A stretch of 31,264 nucleotides of DNA from DATHSN01 sp035464115. GTDB lineage: Bacteria; Actinomycetota; Acidimicrobiia; Acidimicrobiales; SKKL01. Shown here piece by piece: positions 15,197 to 21,183 of this stretch. The notes under the pieces are model-generated. The model was not told the origin of the DNA and made no database searches. It saw nothing but the letters and a program-made list of their open reading frames with translations. The position numbers and the translations under genes are program-made. Numbering within the stretch: the stretch's first letter is position 1; each line of letters opens with the position of its first letter. Location of the stretch: NCBI GenBank assembly GCA_035464115.1, contig DATHSN010000103.1:1-31264 (forward strand), given 5' to 3'.

Positions 15197-15817
15197 TCAC
15201 GCCTCCACCCGATCGGGGAGCAGCGGGCCGACGTCGCGGCCCCGCTTGAGCTCGAAGAACCCGGGGACGGCGGTGAGCGCCACCAGCCCGTCGAACGCGG
15301 CGACCGCGGCCTCGCCGTGCGGCGCCGGCGAGAACACGGGCCCGAAGAACGCCCGTCGCCCGGCCCCGTCCTCGACGAGCATCAGCGGCACGCCGACGTC
15401 GTCGCCGGCCAGCTCGGTGACCTCGGCCATGGCGGCCAGGATCGGCGCGTCCCACGCCTCGTCGACGGCGGCGTCGAGCAGGTCGGGGTCGATGCCCGAC
15501 GCCGTCACCGCCGCCGCCAGCCCGTCGAGCTCACGGTCGCCGTCGTGGTGCACCAACCCGCCGATGCGGGTGTAGAGATCGCCCACCACGGCGCCGCCGT
15601 GGCGCTGGCGGGCCGCCTCGATCACCCGCAGCGAGCGGCGGGTGGCCTCGAACGAGCAGCGCACGTGGTCGGGACGCTCGACGGCGCGGTTCTTGTGGTC
15701 GAGCGAGAAGGGCCGCCACTCGATGTCGAGGCTGCGGTGGGGGGCGACCTCGAGCAGCCAGCGCGAGGTGATCCAGCACCACGGGCAGCCGGGGTCGAAG
15801 AAGAAGCTGACGTGCAC
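15197..15817 (-). CDS. DsbA-fold mycothiol-dependent nitroreductase (Rv2466c family)
   Basis: 206 residues. The thioredoxin-fold active site CPWC is at Cys11-Cys14 in FFFDPGCPWCWITSRWL, as in Mycobacterium tuberculosis Rv2466c. RPFSLDHKN follows, and a cis-Pro loop is seen at DDVGVPLMLVED. Rv2466c-type proteins take electrons from mycothiol and reduce nitro compounds or protect against oxidative stress in the cytoplasm; that this protein does so is inferred from family. Mycothiol is an actinobacterial thiol, so the gene supports the host assignment. The GTG start at 15817 has the Shine-Dalgarno sequence GGAGG 6 bases upstream, lying in a predicted hairpin arm. First of three tightly packed genes. 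Confidence 0.87.
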   Translation of the reverse strand: MHVSFFFDPGCPWCWITSRWLLEVAPHRSLDIEWRPFSLDHKNRAVERPDHVRCSFEATRRSLRVIEAARQRHGGAVVGDLYTRIGGLVHHDGDRELDGLAAAVTASGIDPDLLDAAVDEAWDAPILAAMAEVTELAGDDVGVPLMLVEDGAGRRAFFGPVFSPAPHGEAAVAAFDGLVALTAVPGFFELKRGRDVGPLLPDRVEA

Positions 15818-15822
15818 GGCGT

Positions 15823-15847
15823 CCTCCGCAGCGAGATGGGGCTGCGG
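15823..15847 (-). promoter_or_regulatory. Hairpin covering the ribosome-binding site of the DsbA-type gene
   Basis: On the minus strand CCGCAGC pairs with GCTGCGG across an 8-base loop (plus-strand arms 15826-15832 and 15841-15847), and three further pairs are possible after one mismatch. The downstream arm runs into GGAGG, the Shine-Dalgarno sequence of the gene starting at 15817. It could hide the site, or act as a weak terminator after the kinase-like gene that stops at 15854. Confidence 0.4.
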
Positions 15848-15853
15848 CGGAGG

Positions 15854-17020
15854 CTAGCGACGGGGCAGCTCGAAGCGGACCAGCGTGCCCGGGCCGTCGG
15901 GCGCCTCGATCCAGATCCGCCCGCCGTGGCGCTCGACCACCTTGGCGGCGAGGGCGAGACCGATGCCGGTGCCGGCGCGGTGGTGCTCACCGTGCTCGAA
16001 CATGTCGAACACCCGGTCGCGGGCATCGGCGTCGACGCCCCGCCCGTTGTCGGCGACGGTGAACACCCAACCGTCGCCGAGGTCCTCGGCGTCGATGTGG
16101 ACGGCGGGGTCGTCGTCGCCCCGGAACCGCAGCGCGTTGGTGATCAGCTCGACGAAGACCCGGGTGATCTGGCCGCCGTCGGCGGTGATCGCCGGGAGGT
16201 GGCGGAAGGTGACGGTGGCGTCGGCCTCCTCGATCTCCACCACGAGCTCGGCGAGCGCCTGCTCCACGAGGCGGGCGGAGTCGACCCACACCGAGGTGTC
16301 GCCACCGTGCAGCTCCAGCCGCGAGTACTCGAGCAGCCCGTCGATGCGGCCCTGCACCAACGACCCGGCCTCGATCATCTCGGCGAGGCGCCGGCGGGTG
16401 TCGTCGTCGACCTCGCCGAGCTGGTCGACCAGGTCACGGGTGAGCTCGACGAGGGTGTCGAGCGGGCTCCGCAGGTCCTCGGCGACCGCGAAGGCCACCC
16501 GCTCGAGGTCGGCGGTCTGGCGGTCGAGCGAGGCGTTGAGCTCGGTGATGACCTCGGCCCGCTCGGCGACGACCGACTCGCGGGCGGCCGACACGGCCTC
16601 GAAGCCCACCACGGTGAGGTGGTCGAGCACCCGGTCGACGTGACGACGCTCGGCGAGGCGCTCGGCCGGATCGCTCGTGAACTCCCGGTCGAGCGTGTCG
16701 TGCAGGGCCTCGCGCAGCGAGACGATGAACATGGCCGAGCCGCCGGCGGTGAGGCCGGCTTCGACGTGGCGACGTCCGAGGCCGCGCAACCACTCGAGGG
16801 CCCGCTCCGACTCGGGCTGACCCGAGCCGAACGAGCGGTCGGCGGCGAACCACCGGCCCAGCAGGCCGAGCAGCTCGGACATCTCCCGGCGCAGCTCGAG
16901 GCCGTTGGCGCCGAGCGGTCGGATGCCGGCCAGCTCGACGAGGTGGGCGCTCCAGGCCGAGACGATCTCCGGCTCTCGACGGCTGACGACCTCGGCAAGG
17001 GTCCGCTGGCGCACTCCCAC
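15854..17020 (-). CDS. Histidine-kinase-like protein without the phospho-acceptor His
   Basis: 388 residues, no membrane segment. Residues 1-150 form a helical sensor region like the RsbR/RsbRD N-terminal type. A coiled coil (about 150-175) leads to a dimerisation helix pair in which the H-box reads AFAVAEDLRSPLD: where kinases of this type have SHDLxxPL, Glu181 stands in place of His. The ATPase domain looks intact: N-box ITNALRF (Asn295), DNGRG (324-328), FDMFEHG and GTGIGLAL (350-357). It could bind ATP without autophosphorylating at the usual place, and so act as a pseudo-kinase, a partner in heterodimers, or an anti-sigma-type kinase acting on another protein. GTG at 17020 is chosen; GTG at 17014 has better Shine-Dalgarno spacing. 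Upstream gene ends 31 bp away. Confidence 0.85.
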   Translation of the reverse strand: MGVRQRTLAEVVSRREPEIVSAWSAHLVELAGIRPLGANGLELRREMSELLGLLGRWFAADRSFGSGQPESERALEWLRGLGRRHVEAGLTAGGSAMFIVSLREALHDTLDREFTSDPAERLAERRHVDRVLDHLTVVGFEAVSAARESVVAERAEVITELNASLDRQTADLERVAFAVAEDLRSPLDTLVELTRDLVDQLGEVDDDTRRRLAEMIEAGSLVQGRIDGLLEYSRLELHGGDTSVWVDSARLVEQALAELVVEIEEADATVTFRHLPAITADGGQITRVFVELITNALRFRGDDDPAVHIDAEDLGDGWVFTVADNGRGVDADARDRVFDMFEHGEHHRAGTGIGLALAAKVVERHGGRIWIEAPDGPGTLVRFELPRR

Positions 17021-17051
17021 ACCTCGCTCATCGGCAGATGGGCCGGAAGAC

Positions 17052-18263
17052 CTAAGCGGATCCTCCGCGGGCCACGGCCCGAGCCAGCTCGGGGGCGAGG
17101 TCGCCGGAGGGCTCGACCCGCACCTCGGGCACCCCGAGCCACGCCGCCATCGCCTGCAGCTCGTCGGCCAGCGCCTCGGCCACCGGTGCGGCGACGTGGT
17201 CGGGCTCGAGGTGCGCGGCCCGCACCCGCAGGGCGCCCGCCGCCCGATCGGCCTTGAGGTCGACCCGGGCCGCGATGCGGTCGCCGAGCAGGAACGGCAG
17301 CACGTAGTAGCCGTGCACCCGCTGGGCCTCGGGCACGTAGATCTCGATGCGGTAGCGGACCCCGAACAGCCGCTCGACGCGGTCGCGGTACCAGATCAAC
17401 GGGTCGAACGGGCAGAGCAGGGCGGCCGCGCCCACCCGGCGGGGGACGACCGCGTCGGGGTGCAGGAACGCGGGGTCGCGCCAGCCGTCGACCTCGACCG
17501 GCACCAGGCGCCCGTGGGCCACCAACCGCTCGACCGCGGCGCGCGCGGGCACGATCGGGAGGCGGAAGTGGTCGGCGAGGTCGCGGGCGGTGCCGACGCC
17601 CTGCGCGGCGGCGCCGAGCAGCACCAGCTCCTCGAGGGCCTCCTCGGGCGGCGGCGTGGGGCGGGCGAGGACCGTCGCGGGCAGGACGCGCTCGGGCAGG
17701 TCGTAGACGGTGACGAACGTGGGTCGGCGGGTGGCGATGGCCAGCTGGCCGCTGGCGTAGAGGTACTCGAGGGCCACCTTGCCGTGCGACTGACCCCACC
17801 AGGGGCCGGTGCGCGATCCGCCGTCGGCCAGCTCGTTGGCGGCGAGCGGCCCCCGCTCGGCGACCTCGTCGAGCACGGCGCGCACGTAGCCGGGGCGCTC
17901 GGCCTCGAGGCGTTGGATGCGCCGCCACGGGTGGGGCTCGGCCATGCGGTGGCGCAGCAGCGGGTGGTGCTCGACCGGCACGAGCGACGCCTCGTGGGCC
18001 AGGTACTCGAACACCTCGCCGCTCCCCCAGAGCCAGGCGTCGAGCCGGTCGCGGTCGACCGCGCCGAGGCGGCTCCAGAACGGCACGTGGTGGGCCCGGG
18101 TGACGACGTTGACCGAGTCGATCTGCACCACGGCCAGACGCCGGAGCGTGGTCCGCAGGTGACGGACGTCGACCCGGGTGGGTCGAGGCCCGGCGAGCCC
18201 CGACGCGGCGATGGCGAGCCGCCGGGCCGCGGCGGCCGAGAGCCGCCGGCTCACGGCCGCCAC
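17052..18263 (-). CDS. Winged-helix DNA-binding domain protein (YcaQ / HTH_42 type)
   Basis: 403 residues from the GTG at 18263; in-frame sequence upstream would add a low-quality Arg-rich extension beginning with TTG, so the shorter form is preferred. Landmarks are SAAAARRLAIAASGL at the start, LRRLAVVQIDSVNVVTRAHHVPFWSRLG, a WLWGSGEVFEYLAHEASLVP stretch, KVALEYLYASGQLAI and the late CPFDPLIWYRDRVERLFGVRYRIEIYVP. These are the conserved blocks of the YcaQ/AlkX family, members of which unhook DNA interstrand crosslinks by glycosylase activity. The QxD motif of the active site fits VVQIDSVNVV. Assignment as a DNA glycosylase is inferred from family; the annotation 'winged helix' is safer. First gene of the minus-strand cluster. 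Confidence 0.85.
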   Translation of the reverse strand: MAAVSRRLSAAAARRLAIAASGLAGPRPTRVDVRHLRTTLRRLAVVQIDSVNVVTRAHHVPFWSRLGAVDRDRLDAWLWGSGEVFEYLAHEASLVPVEHHPLLRHRMAEPHPWRRIQRLEAERPGYVRAVLDEVAERGPLAANELADGGSRTGPWWGQSHGKVALEYLYASGQLAIATRRPTFVTVYDLPERVLPATVLARPTPPPEEALEELVLLGAAAQGVGTARDLADHFRLPIVPARAAVERLVAHGRLVPVEVDGWRDPAFLHPDAVVPRRVGAAALLCPFDPLIWYRDRVERLFGVRYRIEIYVPEAQRVHGYYVLPFLLGDRIAARVDLKADRAAGALRVRAAHLEPDHVAAPVAEALADELQAMAAWLGVPEVRVEPSGDLAPELARAVARGGSA

Positions 18264-18304
18264 CCCGTTCCGGCGAATCGACGGTGACGGAAACGGCCCT
18301 CTGG

Positions 18305-18317
18305 GTTCGCCAGTTCG
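18305..18317. repeat. 13-bp sequence shared with the hairpin at 13584-13596
   Basis: GTTCGCCAGTTCG occurs here and as the end of the right arm of the hairpin at 13546-13596. Both copies are intergenic. An inverted GGCGAA/TTCGCC pair (18272-18277, 18306-18311) flanks this copy. It may be a fragment of a dispersed palindromic element. Confidence 0.45.
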
Positions 18318-18323
18318 AGAGTG

Positions 18324-18360
18324 GGCTCGGTGCGCTGCCAACGCCCCGAGCCGCTAGGTT
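18324..18360 (+). promoter_or_regulatory. Inverted repeat and -10 box before the lipoprotein gene
   Basis: Arms GGCTCGGTGCG (18324-18334) and CGCCCCGAGCC (18342-18352) pair at 10 of 11 positions around a 7-base centre. TAGGTT (18355-18360) directly follows and fits a -10 box; the ATG at 18402 lies 41 bases downstream with GGAG at 18390-18393. The repeat covers the -35 region, so it may be an operator for the lipoprotein gene. Confidence 0.45.
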
Positions 18361-18401
18361 CGAAAACCGGCTCCAGACGTCGACCCCACGGAGACCTGAT
18401 C

Positions 18402-18977
18402 ATGCGCACGATCGCGACCGCCGCCGCCCTCGCCCTGGTGCTGGTGCTCACCGGCTGCGGGGACGACGGGGACGACCCCGTCACCGACGCCGCCGACGAG
18501 GCGACCGACGAGGCGACCGACGCCACCACCGACGCCGCCGGCGAGGGCGTCCAGGACATGGCCGACGACATGGCCGAGGACCTCGAGGACATGCAGGACG
18601 CGGTCGGTGGCGGCAGCGCCGTGCTCACCATCGGCGACGAGACCTGGGAGTTCGACTCGGTGCTGTGCGCCGTCGGGCCCGACGAGACCGGCCGCGACGA
18701 CACGCCGTTCGTGCTGTCGTCGATCCAGGACGGGCTGCAGCTCGACGCCACCATCAACACCGAGTTCGGCCACAGCGTGTCGATCAACGACATCACCGAC
18801 TTCGAGAACCCGAGCGTCGCGTGGTCGGCCGGCGGCCCGATCGCCGCCATCAGCGGCGGCGAGGCCGACATCATCGAGGTCGACGGCAAGGACGTGCGCG
18901 CCGAGGGCGAGTTCTTCGACGATCTCGGCGAGTCGCTCGAGACCACGCCGGGGACCCTCACCGCCACCTGCCCCTGA
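18402..18977 (+). CDS. Secreted lipoprotein, unknown function
   Basis: 191 residues. MRTIATAAALALVLVLTGC is a lipoprotein signal peptide with lipobox LTGC and lipidation at Cys19. An acidic Ala/Asp/Glu/Thr linker with repeated DEATD units and DMADDMAEDLEDM follows (about 20-70). The C-terminal domain (about 72-191) begins VLTIGDETWEFDSVLC and contains two Cys (in SVLCAV and near the end in TATCP) that may form a disulfide. The fold and the early 'T(I/V)G...C' strand recall small actinobacterial lipoprotein antigens such as LpqH, but the match is weak. It lies on the outer face of the membrane. It stands alone, convergent with the DPP-IV gene 9 bp away. Confidence 0.85.
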   Translation: MRTIATAAALALVLVLTGCGDDGDDPVTDAADEATDEATDATTDAAGEGVQDMADDMAEDLEDMQDAVGGGSAVLTIGDETWEFDSVLCAVGPDETGRDDTPFVLSSIQDGLQLDATINTEFGHSVSINDITDFENPSVAWSAGGPIAAISGGEADIIEVDGKDVRAEGEFFDDLGESLETTPGTLTATCP

Positions 18978-18986
18978 GCGGGGCGC

Positions 18987-21092
18987 TCACCCGAGCGCGT
19001 CACGCAGGAACTCGACCTGCAGCACCAACAGGTTCTCGGCCACCGCCTCCTGCGGGGTCATGTGCGTGACCCCCGACAGCGGCAGCACCGCGTGCGGTCG
19101 CCCGGCCTCGAGCAGGGCCCGCGACAGCTGCAAGGTGTGGGCGGCGACGACGTTGTCGTCGGCCAACCCGTGCACGAGCAGGAGCGGCCGGCGCAGCCCC
19201 GCGGCGAGCGGGGTGAGGTCGGTGCGGGCGTAGGCGTCGGGGTCGGTGTCGGGATGACCGAGGTAGCGCTCGGTGTAGGCGGTGTCGTAGAGCCGCCAGT
19301 CGGTGACGGGCGCCCCGGCGACGGCGGCGTGGAACACGTCGGGGCGGCGCAGCACCGCCAGGGCGGCGAGGTAGCCGCCGAACGACCAGCCCCGGATGCC
19401 GACCCGGTCGAGGTCGAGCCGGGGCTCGAGCTCGGCGGCGGCGTGCAGGGCGTCGACCTGGTCGTCGAGCACCGGGCCGGCCAGGTCGCCGGCCACGGCG
19501 CGCTCCCACGCCGGACCCCGACCCGGGGTGCCGCGCCCGTCGACGACGAGCACGGCGAAGCCCTGGTCGGCCAGCCACCGGCTCGCTGCGAACGCCAGGC
19601 GCGAGCGCACGACCCGTTGGGCGTGGGGACCGCCGTAGGGGTCGAGCAGGACCGGGACGCGCTGGTCGCGCCCGAGGTCGCCTGGCAGGAGCAGCGCGGC
19701 GCGCAGCCCGCGCTCGCCGAGGGTGAGGAACCGCACGTCGGGTTCGGGTCCGGACGGCGCAGCGAACGACCGCAGCGGCGGGCGACCCGGGTCGACGGGC
19801 GCCCGCGGGCCGACCCGCACCACGGCGCCGTCGTCGTCCATCGTCGACGACGACACCACCAGCACGCCCGATCCGGCCCACCCGGCGTGCACGCCTGCGG
19901 CTTCGGTGAGCGGCTCGGCGGCGCCGCCCGGGGTGACCGACCACAGGTGCACCTCGGTGGGGTCGTCGGCCGACCCGGCGACGATGATGCCCTCGTCGTC
20001 GGCCGCCACGAGCGACCGCACCTGCAGCCACGGTGGGGTGAACGGCTCGCCCTCGAGGGCCAGCCGGCGGGCCCCGTCGCGGTCGACCGCGGTGACGAGC
20101 CGGTCGCCCCACCGCGCCGGGACGCCGGGCACCACCTCGATCCAGCTCGGGTCGTCGTGGCGTAGCGCCACCGACGTGGCGCCGGTGGCGGCGTCGACGT
20201 CGAGCACGACCAGCTCGCGTTGGTCGCGGGTGAGCAGCGTGACGTCGAGGCGGTCGGCCCCGCGCCAGGCGACCGTGACCAGGTAGGGGTGGCGCTCGCG
20301 GTCCCACTCGACGTCGACCCGGCCGCCATCGAGGTCGAGCACGTGCAACGAGACGTCGGCGTTGGCGGTGCCGGCCGCCGGGTAGCGGACCTCGGTGGGC
20401 GCGCGACCGGGGTCGACGGGGTGGGAGATGTACCAGCGCCGCACCGGCGTCTCGTCGACGCGCGCCGCGGCGACGCGGGTGCCGTCGGGCGACCACCACG
20501 TGCCCCGGCTGCGCTGGAGCTCCTCGGCGGCGATGAACTCGGCGGCGCCCCACGTGACGGCGGGGTCGGGGTCGTCGGCCAGCACGGTGTCGGGCCGGTC
20601 GGCACCCACCAGGCGCAAGGCGCCGTCGGCGACGTAGGCGACGACCGGGTCGACGGGCGACAGCCGCGGTGCGAACGCGCCGGGCGAGGAGTCGAGCTCG
20701 ACCGAGGTGGCGGCGTCGGTGTCGACGAGGAACAAGCGACCACCGAGGGCCACGACCGCGCGCCGGGCGTCGGGGTCGGCGTCGTAGGCGACGATGCCCT
20801 CGCCCGACTCGCGCGCCCGCTCCCGGCGGGCCCGCTCGGCGGCGGGGAGGTCGGCCTCGGCGGCGCCGGTGAGCAGCGCGCGGGGGTCGGCGAGGAGCCG
20901 TTCGCGGCCCGTGTCGGGATCGACGCTCCACAGCGCGTGGACGGGGTCCTCGCCGTCACCCGAGCGCAGGAACAGCACCCGGCTGCCGTCGCGGGCCACC
21001 GTGATGGTGCGGGGGGCGCCGAGCGTGAAGCGTCGAGTGCGCGCCGAGCGGCGGGGGAAGCTGTCGGCCGGCGGGCGATCGGCGGTGGTCAT
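18987..21092 (-). CDS. Dipeptidyl-peptidase IV-type serine peptidase (S9 family)
   Basis: 701 residues, ATG at 21092 preceded by a TAGGTT box; upstream codons are Arg-rich and unconvincing. The N-terminal two thirds is an eight-bladed-type propeller with the double-Glu motif AAEELQR (Glu190, Glu191) that binds the free amino end of the peptide in DPP-IV enzymes. The catalytic domain has GWSFGGY with Ser570, HGLADDNV (Asp645/646) and SGVTHMTP with His677, so the triad is complete. It should cleave X-Pro or X-Ala dipeptides from peptide N-termini. No signal peptide is visible, so a cytoplasmic role in peptide turnover is likely. Convergent with the lipoprotein gene and divergent from the C11 peptidase gene. 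Confidence 0.92.
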   Translation of the reverse strand: MTTADRPPADSFPRRSARTRRFTLGAPRTITVARDGSRVLFLRSGDGEDPVHALWSVDPDTGRERLLADPRALLTGAAEADLPAAERARRERARESGEGIVAYDADPDARRAVVALGGRLFLVDTDAATSVELDSSPGAFAPRLSPVDPVVAYVADGALRLVGADRPDTVLADDPDPAVTWGAAEFIAAEELQRSRGTWWSPDGTRVAAARVDETPVRRWYISHPVDPGRAPTEVRYPAAGTANADVSLHVLDLDGGRVDVEWDRERHPYLVTVAWRGADRLDVTLLTRDQRELVVLDVDAATGATSVALRHDDPSWIEVVPGVPARWGDRLVTAVDRDGARRLALEGEPFTPPWLQVRSLVAADDEGIIVAGSADDPTEVHLWSVTPGGAAEPLTEAAGVHAGWAGSGVLVVSSSTMDDDGAVVRVGPRAPVDPGRPPLRSFAAPSGPEPDVRFLTLGERGLRAALLLPGDLGRDQRVPVLLDPYGGPHAQRVVRSRLAFAASRWLADQGFAVLVVDGRGTPGRGPAWERAVAGDLAGPVLDDQVDALHAAAELEPRLDLDRVGIRGWSFGGYLAALAVLRRPDVFHAAVAGAPVTDWRLYDTAYTERYLGHPDTDPDAYARTDLTPLAAGLRRPLLLVHGLADDNVVAAHTLQLSRALLEAGRPHAVLPLSGVTHMTPQEAVAENLLVLQVEFLRDALG

Positions 21093-21099
21093 CCGCCGA

Positions 21100-21105
21100 A
21101 ACCTA
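21100..21105 (-). promoter_or_regulatory. Probable -10 box, leaderless promoter of the DPP-IV gene
   Basis: TAGGTT on the minus strand, ending 7 bases before the ATG at 21092. No Shine-Dalgarno sequence lies between, so translation probably starts from a leaderless mRNA. Confidence 0.5.
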
Positions 21106-21148
21106 GTGGCGGTCCGTTGGCGCGCCCGGAGCGGCCGATCCGGAGGCG

Positions 21149-21154
21149 TACGCT
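21149..21154 (+). promoter_or_regulatory. Probable -10 box of the C11-peptidase/MgtC operon
   Basis: TACGCT lies within CGTACGCTGTCG, the same 12 bases as before the anchored esterase (5763-5774). A leader of about 23 bases and the Shine-Dalgarno sequence GGGAGAG (21175-21181) follow. TGGCGCGCCCGG is also shared upstream (21118-21129 and 5745-5756). Confidence 0.45.
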
Positions 21155-21183
21155 GTCGACGCCACCGTGAGATGGGAGAGACC

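Noticed and set aside
15317..17257. 646-codon plus-strand frame opposite the DsbA-type and kinase-like genes
   Set aside because: Rich in Gly, Val, Arg, His and Gln with no recognisable motif; the minus-strand genes are clearly real.
18264..18341. Extended start of the winged-helix protein at 18341
   Set aside because: It would use a TTG and add an Arg-rich, non-conserved leader across an intergenic region that holds repeats and the lipoprotein promoter.
18970..18989. Small hairpins at the convergent stop codons of the lipoprotein and DPP-IV genes
   Set aside because: GCCCC/GGGGC and TGAGC/GCTCA arms are only 5 bp and mutually exclusive; too weak in this composition to call a terminator.
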